NCBI GenBank assembly: GCA_965228435.1
Contig: OZ245818.1
Span: forward strand, 1,364,001-1,428,000
Length of the DNA stretch: 64,000 nucleotides
Source of the DNA: Hoeflea_A sp965228435
Lineage (GTDB): Bacteria > Pseudomonadota > Alphaproteobacteria > Rhizobiales > Rhizobiaceae
Direction: 5' to 3'
A program made the position numbers and the translations under genes. The notes under the pieces were generated by a model. The model had not been told where the DNA came from. It searched no databases and saw only the letters and a program-made list of their open reading frames with translations. Below, in pieces: positions 1 through 7,773 of this stretch (the first letter of the stretch is position 1; each line of letters begins with the position of its first letter).

Positions 1-676
1 CCGTCACGCAGAGGATGTTGACCTCGCCCTGGCGGGCCAGTTCGATAGCTTCGCCAAACCCGGTGGTCAGCGCCTTGATCTCGCCGGACAAAAGACCGGC
101 CATGGCTTTGCCGCCGGCGTCATAGGGAATGTACTTGACGGCGACCGGATCTTCGCCGGCATTCTTCATGACAAGCGCCGCGACCAGGTGGTCCATGCCG
201 CCGGCCACCGAACCGCCGCCAATGGCGACGCTGGTCGGGTCGGCCTTGTAGGCTGCAAGCAGTCCGCCAAAGTCACTGATATCGGAGTTCTTCCCGACGA
301 CCATCGCGCCATAATCACCAATGGTACCGGCGATCGGCGTCAGGTCGCGGAAGGACTGCGGGAAGACCTTCTGCAGGGAGCGAATGACGATGGGGGTCGA
401 ATTGACCATCAACGTATCCTGATCCTTGGTCTCGATGATGTGGGCAATGGCCTTGCCGCCACCGCCGCCGGACATGTTCTCGTAAGACGCCGAGCCGACG
501 ATGCCGGACTTGGTCAGTGCTTCACCGGTGCCGCGGGCTGTACCGTCCCAGCCACCGCCGGCGCCGCCGGGGATCAGGAACTTGATTTCGTCGACGCTTT
601 GCGCGCTGGCGGTCATCGAGCCAGCAGCAAACATGATGGTGGTTGCGGCGAGTGCCGCGGTAAGTGTTCTCAACAT
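1..676 (-). CDS. tctC: Tripartite tricarboxylate transporter substrate-binding protein (partial)
   Basis: Periplasmic receptor of a TctCBA-type transporter, which binds a di/tricarboxylate-like ligand and delivers it to TctA/TctB. The visible 225 residues start with a signal peptide ending near TASAQ, followed by the family's glycine-rich ligand loop (IPGGAGGGWDG) and a second loop KYIPYDAGG. The ATG at 676 has a strong GGAGG ribosome site just upstream. The 3' end lies beyond the window edge, so the C-terminus and tctBA are not seen. It lies 103 bp downstream of, and on the same strand as, an auxiliary binding-protein gene. Both are divergent from the TctD/TctE pair that probably controls them. 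The ligand cannot be read from sequence. Confidence 0.88.
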   Translation of the reverse strand, partial: MLRTLTAALAATTIMFAAGSMTASAQSVDEIKFLIPGGAGGGWDGTARGTGEALTKSGIVGSASYENMSGGGGGKAIAHIIETKDQDTLMVNSTPIVIRSLQKVFPQSFRDLTPIAGTIGDYGAMVVGKNSDISDFGGLLAAYKADPTSVAIGGGSVAGGMDHLVAALVMKNAGEDPVAVKYIPYDAGGKAMAGLLSGEIKALTTGFGEAIELARQGEVNILCVT

Positions 677-746
677 GGTTTCCTCCCAAGACTTCTGGAC
701 GCAGCCCCGCCCTCGCGGGTGCGTTGCATGAGAGGAACACGAAAAG

Positions 747-764
747 CTGTCATGAAACTGACAC
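747..764 (+). promoter_or_regulatory. Direct-repeat box resembling an OmpR-family (TctD or PhoB) site
   Basis: Two 7-base half-sites, CTGTCAT and CTGACAC, are separated by four bases, giving the 11-bp period typical of OmpR-family regulators. The box lies in the 103-bp gap upstream of tctC. It could be a TctD operator or a Pho box. Function is inferred from layout only. Confidence 0.35.
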
Positions 765-779
765 CGGCAGCACGCGCCG

Positions 780-1841
780 TTATTTGGTTCTCAAAGCCTC
801 GTTCCAGCGGGATATGAAGCGGGCCCGCTTGACCTGATCGAGATAGACAACGAGGCCCGGGCTGATGGATATCGGCCGCAATTGTCTGCCGTGGCGCTCA
901 CGCATAGCGCGGGCGGTGTTCTCGCCCTCCACCGCCGGATTGAGCACCGGCAGTTGCAGGTCGCTGGCCATGATCGTCTGGCCGGGTACCGACATCAGGA
1001 AGCTCAGCATGCGGCGGCCGAGATCCGGATTGGCGGCCGCTTCGGGCACGAAGGCAATGCGCGACATCACCACCGTGTAGTCCTTTGGCAAAATGACGCC
1101 GAGTTCGGGCACCCGGTCCGCCCAACCGCGGGCATAGGAGCCGAGAATGTTGTAGCCGAGGGCAAAACGGCCGTCAGCGACGCGGTCGAGGATCGCAGAC
1201 GAATTGGAGTAGAGCTTCACACCTGCGGCGCCGAAAGCACTGACCAGATCCCAGATGTCGCGATTGTGCTCCAGGTCACGGGCGAGAAACAGGAAGCCCA
1301 GCCCCGATCGCTCCACATCGTAAGTGCCGATCCGGCCATAGAGCTCGTCATTGTCGTGAAGCAGGTCGATCAGGTCGGCGCGGTTTTCCGGCAGCGGCAG
1401 GGTCTCGAAACTCGGTTTGTGGTAGACGATCACCGAGGGCTCGAATGTCAGGCCGAAGGCCGACTGGCGCCAGCTCGCCCAGTCTGGCCAGCCGTCGGTG
1501 TCGATCTCGGGCAAACGCATGGCATAGCCGTCATTGACCAGCTTGAGTTGCAGGTCCATCGCCGAGGAAATCACCAGGTCGGCCGTCTTGTCGCCGGCGT
1601 CGGTTTCGCGGATGACCCGCTCATAGATCTCCAGCGTCTGCAGGTCGTGATAGGAGACGGCGATATCCGGATTGGCCGCCTGGAAGGCCCGGATCAACGG
1701 TGGAGCGACATTCTCGTCCAGCGACGAGTAGACGGTCAGGGTCTGCACCGCGCCCTCATCCTCCAAGGCTGGGAACAGGGTCGCCGCGACCGATGGGACC
1801 GATACCGAAATGAAAATGACCAGGGCAACCAGAATGCGCAT
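780..1841 (-). CDS. Family 1 extracellular solute-binding protein, iron/thiamine-ABC type, linked to TctDE
   Basis: A 353-residue secreted binding protein with an N-terminal signal peptide (hydrophobic residues 3-19). The mature part begins like Fe(III)/thiamine-type ABC receptors (LTVYSSLDENV, then YERVIRETDAG). No ABC permease or ATPase gene is adjacent. It sits between the divergent TctD/TctE genes and tctC. This placement suggests a periplasmic sensing partner for the TctE kinase rather than a transport receptor; that role is inference. The start at 1841 leaves a 74-bp divergent promoter region shared with tctD. Expression probably follows the tct operon. Confidence 0.75.
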   Translation of the reverse strand: MRILVALVIFISVSVPSVAATLFPALEDEGAVQTLTVYSSLDENVAPPLIRAFQAANPDIAVSYHDLQTLEIYERVIRETDAGDKTADLVISSAMDLQLKLVNDGYAMRLPEIDTDGWPDWASWRQSAFGLTFEPSVIVYHKPSFETLPLPENRADLIDLLHDNDELYGRIGTYDVERSGLGFLFLARDLEHNRDIWDLVSAFGAAGVKLYSNSSAILDRVADGRFALGYNILGSYARGWADRVPELGVILPKDYTVVMSRIAFVPEAAANPDLGRRMLSFLMSVPGQTIMASDLQLPVLNPAVEGENTARAMRERHGRQLRPISISPGLVVYLDQVKRARFISRWNEALRTK

Positions 1842-1915
1842 GGCGCGACAGTGACCTCAAAAATTGCTGTTCACAAGGGTCAATGCAGTATTTACCCTGC
1901 CCACCCGGAGGACGC

Positions 1916-2590
1916 ATGCGCATATTGATCGTCGAGGACAACCGCAAGCTGGCTGATGGCCTGAAGCAGTTGCTGACCGGCAACGGCTATGCCGTCGACT
2001 GTGTCGACAACGGCGAATCCGCGCTGTCGGCTGTCACGGCACTCAACTACGACCTGGTGGTGCTCGACCTGAGCCTGCCGGAGATGGACGGGCTGGAGGT
2101 TCTGCGCGAAATGCGCGCCGGTCGCATTGTTGTGCCGGTGCTGATCCTCACCGCTCGCGATGCACTGGAGGACCGGATTCGCGGTCTTGATCTGGGCGCA
2201 GACGACTATTTGGCAAAACCATTCGAATGGGGCGAACTCGAGGCCCGGATCCGAGCGCTCCTGCGCCGGTCGACAGCGGTGAATACCTCGGTGATCGAGG
2301 CCGGCGGGCTGACCTTCGACCTGAAGACCGGCGAAGTAATTGCGAGCGGCGGCGTGATGGACATCCCGGCCCGCGAGATCGGCGTTCTTCAGGCGCTGCT
2401 GCTGGCCAACGGCCGGGTTCTGTCGAAAAGCCAGTTGATCGAGTCGCTGAGCAGCTTCGATGAAGACATCAGTGAAAATGCCATCGAGCAATATGTCAGT
2501 CGGTTGCGTCGGCGACTTGGCGACCACGGCGTATCGATCAAGGCCGCCCGCGGGCTCGGCTACTACCTGCGGCTGGATCCCGACACCTGA
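1916..2590 (+). CDS. tctD: OmpR-family response regulator TctD-like
   Basis: A 224-residue response regulator. The receiver domain (residues 1-115) has the acidic pocket (VEDN), phospho-acceptor Asp in VLDLSLPEMDG and Lys in AKPF. The C-terminal winged helix (about 125-220) contains ENAIEQYVSRLRRRL. The ATG at 1916 is chosen because GGAGG precedes it; an in-frame ATG at 1883 lacks a comparable site and would add 11 non-conserved residues. The stop overlaps the start of the kinase gene by one base (TGATG), so the pair is translationally coupled. By family it activates the neighbouring carboxylate-transporter operon when phosphorylated by TctE. Confidence 0.88.
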   Translation: MRILIVEDNRKLADGLKQLLTGNGYAVDCVDNGESALSAVTALNYDLVVLDLSLPEMDGLEVLREMRAGRIVVPVLILTARDALEDRIRGLDLGADDYLAKPFEWGELEARIRALLRRSTAVNTSVIEAGGLTFDLKTGEVIASGGVMDIPAREIGVLQALLLANGRVLSKSQLIESLSSFDEDISENAIEQYVSRLRRRLGDHGVSIKAARGLGYYLRLDPDT

Positions 2591-3981
2591 TGCCGCTGCA
2601 GCAACCCTCCTATTCGCTCCGCCGACGGCTGCTGATCTGGCTGCTGCTGCCGTTGCTCCTGATCGGCCTCGTGGCGCTTTATGACGCCTACCGAACGGCC
2701 CGGCTGACGGCCGACGAGATTTCCGACCGTGTGCTTGCCGGCTCCGCGCTGGCGATCGCGGAACGGGTCTTCGTCAACGATGATGGGGAGCTGGAGGTCG
2801 ACATTCCCTATGTGGCACTGGACATGCTGACCTCGGCGGCCGAGGACCGCGTGTTCTATCGCATCGAGGGGCCGGATGCCGAATTCATCACCGGTTACAG
2901 CCGGCTTGCCATTCCGGAAACTTTTGCCCGTAGCGAGCGAAATCTCGACTATGGCAATGGCGAGTTTCGCGGCGACCCGATCCGCATCGCCGTCTATTCC
3001 AGCGCCGCGGCGTCCGATGCCCTGTCACTCGCCTATCGTGTCGCCGTTGCCGAAACCACCAATGCCAGGGCTCAGATGGCGCGCGACATCCTGCTGCGCT
3101 CGGCGTTGCGCCAGGCGGTGCTGATTGCAGCCGCTGCGCTGCTCGTCTGGTTCGCGGTCACCCGCGCGTTGCGGCCGCTACACCGGTTGCAAGAGGCGGT
3201 CGGCCGCCGAAGCCCGGACGATTTGCGGCCGATCCGTCACACCGTGCCCAACGAGGTCAGCGGTCTGGTGCTGACCATCAATGATCTCGTGAAACGCTTC
3301 GGCTCGGCGCTCGGCGCATTGCGCAATTTCACCGCCAATGCCAGCCATCAACTGCGCACGCCGCTCACCGTCATGCGGACCCAGCTGGAAATTGCTCACC
3401 GGGCGAAGGACCAGGAAGAACTGAAACAAGCACTCACGGAAACCGACGCGGCCATTGGCGATGCCGAGCGGGTGCTGTCGCAAATGTTGGTCCTGGCGCG
3501 CATCGATTCAGCAGCCCAGCAGGATCTGTCGAGCTACCGGTGCGACATCGCCATGATCAGCCGCGAACTGTGCGAGGACCTGATTTCGAACAACAACGCC
3601 GCAGATGTCGATCTTGGCTACGAGGGTCCTGACAGCCTTTCAGTCCGCGGTGACGCGGTGCTGCTGCGCGAAATGCTGCGCAATCTGGTCGACAACGCGA
3701 TGCGCCATGGCGGCCGCCCGATCGAAATCACTGTGCGCACCCGAGACGAGGGAACCAGGGCCATCGTTGAAGTCGAGGACAACGGTATCGGCATTGCCCC
3801 GGCCCTGCGCCCCGCCGTGCTCAAACGCTTTCAGCGCGGTGCAAACAGCGAAGCCGAAGGCTCCGGCCTGGGCCTGGCGATCGCCGGCGAAATCGCGCAG
3901 CTGTTCGGTGGAACGCTGTCGCTGGAGGATGCAGCGGCCGGTCGCGGCTTGAGGGTTTCGGTGTCCTTCGAGCGCAGCTAG
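2590..3981 (+). CDS. tctE: TctE-like sensor histidine kinase
   Basis: A 463-residue membrane kinase. It has a first transmembrane segment at about 12-32, a periplasmic sensor domain typical of the TctE N-terminal family, a second membrane segment at about 173-192 and then a HAMP-like linker. The H-box is NASHQLRTPLTV; the N-box LVDNAMRHG, G1 DNGIGI and G2 GSGLGLAI are intact. It autophosphorylates on His and passes phosphate to the cognate regulator TctD. The adjacent periplasmic binding protein could present the ligand to the sensor domain, which is inference. Confidence 0.88.
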   Translation: MPLQQPSYSLRRRLLIWLLLPLLLIGLVALYDAYRTARLTADEISDRVLAGSALAIAERVFVNDDGELEVDIPYVALDMLTSAAEDRVFYRIEGPDAEFITGYSRLAIPETFARSERNLDYGNGEFRGDPIRIAVYSSAAASDALSLAYRVAVAETTNARAQMARDILLRSALRQAVLIAAAALLVWFAVTRALRPLHRLQEAVGRRSPDDLRPIRHTVPNEVSGLVLTINDLVKRFGSALGALRNFTANASHQLRTPLTVMRTQLEIAHRAKDQEELKQALTETDAAIGDAERVLSQMLVLARIDSAAQQDLSSYRCDIAMISRELCEDLISNNNAADVDLGYEGPDSLSVRGDAVLLREMLRNLVDNAMRHGGRPIEITVRTRDEGTRAIVEVEDNGIGIAPALRPAVLKRFQRGANSEAEGSGLGLAIAGEIAQLFGGTLSLEDAAAGRGLRVSVSFERS

Positions 3982-4033
3982 TAGGCGGAGGCGTCGATAG
4001 ACAACTGTTTTCGGCTCGGAATAAATACGCGAT

Positions 4034-4687
4034 ATGATTGTAGACGAAGCTTTTCTCACCCGGTTCCGGAATCCTGACGGATTGTGCGACTTAAGGCCGC
4101 TGGATCCAAAAGGGTGGCGATTTGCCGATTATCCGAATTATGCAGAGTGGTCCAGGGAGGCCAGACAACGCATCAATCTAATGGATAATGTCGATCTGAA
4201 TCCGGACTTCACACAGGACGTATTCCTGGAAAAAGCTGCGGCAGGGTCCAAAACAATCGCCGTTTTCGCGTTCCTGTCGCAGATCCCGGTTCTCCCAACG
4301 ACTCGAACTTGGAGGACTCTCCAGCATCAGGCAGCCGGATATATATGTCGGCAAATCCTGATGATTGCGACGGAGCTTCGGCCGTTGCCTGAAATCGATC
4401 AGGCCTTCAGTATCATTGCTCAAGAAAACTACCACTCCTGCGGCGGACGCTTTGAAGGGCCGGAAACGGATCAACTTGTAACGCGACGCTATCTTTCCAG
4501 GATAACCGAACTCGGATTGACATGCAGCGACGTCGCGCAGCGACATCTCTGCGAAAGCGTCTATCCCATTGACGCCAACACATCGACCTTAAGTCGAATT
4601 TCAGACGACTTAGGCGATCTTGCCAGTCTGCTCGAATATGAAGCGGCAGCGCCTGTCCTGCTTTTCCTCTCTGAAAACAGCGATTGA
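4034..4687 (+). CDS. Hypothetical protein, no recognised family
   Basis: A 217-residue protein that I do not recognise. It has no signal peptide, no clear membrane segment and no catalytic motif I can name. It is rich in charged and aromatic residues, with Cys at scattered positions. The codon and base composition is visibly more A+T-rich than its neighbours. The next gene begins two bases after its stop, so they are probably co-transcribed. The ATG at 4034 has only a weak upstream ribosome site. A toxin/immunity or other small accessory role is possible from the compact pairing and composition, but nothing in the sequence proves it. Confidence 0.65.
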   Translation: MIVDEAFLTRFRNPDGLCDLRPLDPKGWRFADYPNYAEWSREARQRINLMDNVDLNPDFTQDVFLEKAAAGSKTIAVFAFLSQIPVLPTTRTWRTLQHQAAGYICRQILMIATELRPLPEIDQAFSIIAQENYHSCGGRFEGPETDQLVTRRYLSRITELGLTCSDVAQRHLCESVYPIDANTSTLSRISDDLGDLASLLEYEAAAPVLLFLSENSD

Positions 4688-4689
4688 AC

Positions 4690-5028
4690 ATGAAACTTCA
4701 CATTCACTGCATCCTCACGACAGAAAAGGAGACCAACGCCAGTGCCGTTATATCCAGGCTGAACAGTAAAGTTCCTGGCGAACTGTTTCAGCTCGAGAAG
4801 TATCCCAAGGGTAGCACAAGCGCCCAACTCGCAATGGACTTGCCGCCGATATCCTGGGCCTCAACGGTGCTGTATTGTCTTCAAATGGCACAGTCATTTG
4901 GCAGGGGTTGGACGATCTTTGGTTCAATTGAAAACGAAATCAATCTCTTTACCAACGTGTTGAGCGTTTCCAGTATCGAATGGGCTCATCTTTGGACATC
5001 AAGAGTAAATTCTGACGAGAAATTGTGA
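4690..5028 (+). CDS. Small hypothetical protein paired with upstream gene
   Basis: A 112-residue protein with no recognised family. The N-terminus (MKLHIHCILTT) followed by a conserved-looking WASTVLYCLQMA segment resembles the compact alpha/beta layout of small immunity-type proteins, but this is only a shape impression. The ATG at 4690 is preferred to an in-frame TTG two codons earlier. It starts two bases after the preceding stop, and the flavodoxin gene begins one base after its own stop. Local composition is low in G+C: 23 of 60 bases are G or C in 4921-4980, unlike the surrounding genes. Confidence 0.6.
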   Translation: MKLHIHCILTTEKETNASAVISRLNSKVPGELFQLEKYPKGSTSAQLAMDLPPISWASTVLYCLQMAQSFGRGWTIFGSIENEINLFTNVLSVSSIEWAHLWTSRVNSDEKL

Positions 5029-5029
5029 T

Positions 5030-5515
5030 ATGGCGGAACTTCTTGTCGTTTATCACTCCAAAACCGGCGGTAGCCGGCAGATGGCCGAGGCCGCCGCGGC
5101 GGCGGCGCGGGAAGAGGTGGCAACAACTCTCATGACCGCCGATCAGGCCGGCCCTGAGGATTTGTTACGCGCCGACGGGTATCTTTTTTGTGCGCCGGAA
5201 AACCTTGCCGCGATCGCCGGCGTGATGAAGGATTTTTATGACCGGTGCTACTATCCCGTTCTGGGTCGCATCGAGGGACGACCCTATGCCCAGATGGTCT
5301 GCGCCGGTTCGGACGGCGAAAACGCGGCGCGCCAGACCGCGCGCATTGCGACAGGCTGGCGATTGAAGGAAGTCCAACCACCGTTGATCATTTGCGTCCA
5401 TGCGCAAACGCCGGAAGAAATCCTGGCTGAAAAAACGATCCCCGAAGAGCGGTTGGCTCTTTGTCGCGAACTCGGCGCGGCCCTCGGTGCCGGGCTGCAT
5501 ATGGGGATTTTCTAG
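5030..5515 (+). CDS. Flavodoxin-fold family protein
   Basis: A 161-residue protein of the flavodoxin / NAD(P)H-dependent FMN reductase superfamily. The N-terminal strand and phosphate-binding loop are visible as VVYHSKTGGSRQMAEA, followed by a second FMN-contact region FCAPENLAAIAG and a third, CAGSDGENAARQ. It is soluble and probably binds FMN for a small redox reaction; the partner is unknown. It begins one base after the preceding hypothetical gene, so it may share its transcript. Its composition returns to the GC-rich norm, so it may be the older resident gene. Confidence 0.75.
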   Translation: MAELLVVYHSKTGGSRQMAEAAAAAAREEVATTLMTADQAGPEDLLRADGYLFCAPENLAAIAGVMKDFYDRCYYPVLGRIEGRPYAQMVCAGSDGENAARQTARIATGWRLKEVQPPLIICVHAQTPEEILAEKTIPEERLALCRELGAALGAGLHMGIF

Positions 5516-5565
5516 CGTTGGATTTGCCAGCGGCGATAGGAAGCGAAACCATTTCAACGTTTGTC

Positions 5566-5596
5566 GATCAAATGTCACCTTTCTTGACAATTGATC
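5566..5596. promoter_or_regulatory. 31-bp inverted repeat, candidate operator of the nucleoside operon
   Basis: Arms of 12 bases (5566-5577 and 5585-5596) match in reverse complement at 11 of 12 positions, around a 7-base centre. The right arm overlaps a TTGACA -35-like hexamer at 5584-5589. It lies about 100 bp before the nucleoside hydrolase start. The likely binder is the SorC/DeoR-type regulator encoded at the end of this operon (11519-12472), which is inference. Confidence 0.5.
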
Positions 5597-5698
5597 AGAT
5601 CTAACCAAGGATACCTTTGCTATTCCTGATCGGTGTAAGCTATTCCGGCTTTTTACGATCCGAGACCGCGACCTTTTTGTCGCGGAAGGAGGGGAAAG

Positions 5699-6649
5699 AT
5701 GTCCGAGCAATACCGGATCATCCTGGATGTCGACACGGGCATCGATGACGCCTTGGCGATCCTCTACGCGCTCGGTCGCGAGAACATTACTCTCGAAGCG
5801 CTGACGACGACCTACGGCAACATCGATGTCGATATTGCGACACGCAACTCGCTCCAGTTGCTGGAGCTTGCCGGGCGACCCGACATTCCGGTCGCGCGCG
5901 GCGTATCGCGGCCCCTGACGCAGCCGTTCAATGGCGGAGCGCCGTTTGTGCACGGTGACAACGGATTTGGCGACATTGAAATGCCCCCGGCATCGGGCAA
6001 GGCGGTGGATGTGTGGGGACCGGACCTGATCATTGAAATGGCGCGCGCCAATCCGGGCGAAATCATGCTTCTGGCGGTTAGTCCGATGACGAATGTGGCC
6101 CAGGCGCTGATGAAGGCGCCTGATATCGCGACAAAACTCCGAAAGATCGTCATGATGGGAAGCACCATCAGCCATCCCGGTATCGGCGGCGTCGTGCCAC
6201 CCTTGGTCGACGCCAATTTCCACAACGATCCCGAAGCCGCGCGTATCGTGTTTCAGTCAGGTGCAAATCTGGTGGCTGTCGGCATGGACGTGACTATGCG
6301 CGCAAAGCTCCGGGCAGCCGATATCGCGGCCATCGAGGCGCGCGGCGGCCCGGCCGCAAAGGCAGCGATGCAGGCCTCGCAGTTCTATCTCGCTGCCTAT
6401 GCGCGCCTCTACGGCATTGATTTTTGCGGTCTTCATGATCCGCTGGCCGTTGCACTGGCAGAGTTGCCCGAACTGGGCACGTTCGAGACAATGTCGGCGG
6501 ATATCGAATGCGCTGGCACTTTGACGCGCGGACAGATGCTGCCGGATCGTCGTCCTGGAGCACCCGACACCCAACTTGTCGATGTCGCCCTGGATGTGGA
6601 TTTTGATGCCTTTTCCAGGCTCTTCGCGGATGCAGTAGCAGCGCAATAG
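5699..6649 (+). CDS. Inosine-uridine preferring nucleoside hydrolase
   Basis: A 316-residue N-ribohydrolase that splits (deoxy)ribonucleosides into base and pentose in the cytoplasm. The calcium-binding Asp cluster DVDTGIDDA is at residues 10-18, and the family motifs TTYGN, NFHNDPEAA and HDPLAVALA (a further Ca2+ Asp) are present. The length is normal for the family (310-320). The ATG at 5699 follows a GGAGGGG ribosome site. It heads an operon with a BMP-type nucleoside transporter, so imported nucleosides are its probable substrates. The upstream inverted repeat is a likely control site. Confidence 0.92.
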   Translation: MSEQYRIILDVDTGIDDALAILYALGRENITLEALTTTYGNIDVDIATRNSLQLLELAGRPDIPVARGVSRPLTQPFNGGAPFVHGDNGFGDIEMPPASGKAVDVWGPDLIIEMARANPGEIMLLAVSPMTNVAQALMKAPDIATKLRKIVMMGSTISHPGIGGVVPPLVDANFHNDPEAARIVFQSGANLVAVGMDVTMRAKLRAADIAAIEARGGPAAKAAMQASQFYLAAYARLYGIDFCGLHDPLAVALAELPELGTFETMSADIECAGTLTRGQMLPDRRPGAPDTQLVDVALDVDFDAFSRLFADAVAAQ

Positions 6650-6687
6650 GAAACCGACACATAGAAATAAACACAGGGAGAAAGACA

Positions 6688-7704
6688 ATGAGAAAACTGA
6701 CGACCACCCTTCTGGCAATGGGAGCGGTGCTGGCCGGCACCATTGGCATGGCGGCTGCGCAGGAAAAATCCATCATCTACGTTTCCCCGAACCCGATCGG
6801 CAACAACCCGTTCCTGGTCCTGGGCCGTGACGGCACCGAAGCTGTGGCCAAGAAATATGGCGCCAAGGCCTCGACCATCGAAAGCGATACACCGCAGGCC
6901 ATTCTGGAGAACCTCTATGCAGCCGCCAATGAGGGCGCCGATATCATCGTCGCTCTCAGCTTCTCGGCAGTCGACGCGGTCGCCGAGGTGGCGCCAACAG
7001 CGCCGGATACTCAGTTCCTACTCGTCGACGCCTGCCCGCAGGGCGACCGCCCGGACAATCTCCATTGCGCCGTCTTCCGTGAGCATGAGGCCTCGTTTCT
7101 CATGGGCGCCATGGCTGCCCTGTCGAGCGAGAGCGGCAAGCTCGGCGCCGTCGGGCCGATCGACATTCCGTTCATGCACCGCTTCACCGATGGGTTTGCG
7201 GCCGGTGCCCGGCACGTGAATCCGGACATCGAGGTTGAGACGCGCTGGGTTGGCGGTCAGAATCCGTTCTCCGATCCGGTGCGCGCCAAGGAACAGGCTT
7301 TGGCGCTGAAAGCGATCGGCGCCGATGTGATCTATGCAGCGGCAGCAGCTGGCAATTTCGGGATCTATGAAGCAGCGCCAGAGGGCGGTTTCAGGATCAT
7401 GGGTGTCGACGTCAATCACTGTCCCCTGGCTGGCGGCACCATGTATGACTCAGCGCTCAAGCGCGTCGACCAGGTGATCCTGCAGTCGGTCGATGCGATC
7501 ATGGACGGAGCGAAGCAGAATTTCGGATCCTACGGTCTGGCTGAAAATGGCGTCGGTGGCGTCGCGCTCAGCGACGACGCTGATCTGGCGGCGAGCGGCT
7601 GCCTGATCGCCGAAGATGCCGAAACCGTGGCCAAAGTTCGGGCGCTTGCCGACCAGATTATTGCCGGCGAGATCAAGGTCGATGATCCGCTCGCCGCACA
7701 GTAA
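6688..7704 (+). CDS. BMP/PnrA-family nucleoside-binding ABC substrate-binding protein
   Basis: A 338-residue periplasmic receptor. It has a signal peptide to about residue 24 (cut near MAAAQ), then the Bmp fold start IIYVSPNPIGNNPF. The segment ADIIVALSFSAVDAV and a ligand-region Asp (LLVDACPQ) match the purine-nucleoside receptor family. It starts 38 bp after the nucleoside hydrolase with a GGGAG ribosome site. It lies 69 bp before the ATPase gene, and this gap contains a small GTCAC/GTGAC hairpin. It should bind nucleosides for the ABC transporter that follows; specificity within purines or pyrimidines cannot be told. Confidence 0.9.
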   Translation: MRKLTTTLLAMGAVLAGTIGMAAAQEKSIIYVSPNPIGNNPFLVLGRDGTEAVAKKYGAKASTIESDTPQAILENLYAAANEGADIIVALSFSAVDAVAEVAPTAPDTQFLLVDACPQGDRPDNLHCAVFREHEASFLMGAMAALSSESGKLGAVGPIDIPFMHRFTDGFAAGARHVNPDIEVETRWVGGQNPFSDPVRAKEQALALKAIGADVIYAAAAAGNFGIYEAAPEGGFRIMGVDVNHCPLAGGTMYDSALKRVDQVILQSVDAIMDGAKQNFGSYGLAENGVGGVALSDDADLAASGCLIAEDAETVAKVRALADQIIAGEIKVDDPLAAQ

Positions 7705-7773
7705 TTCGGTCAGCAATTCGCTAGCGCCAACGGTCACAATCGTGACGCCAACAATCCAGCAACGGCGGCGCCG

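Noticed and set aside
5584..5612. Complete sigma-70 promoter before the nucleoside operon
   Set aside because: TTGACA is clear, but no acceptable -10 hexamer lies 16-18 bases downstream. Only the operator-like repeat is reported.
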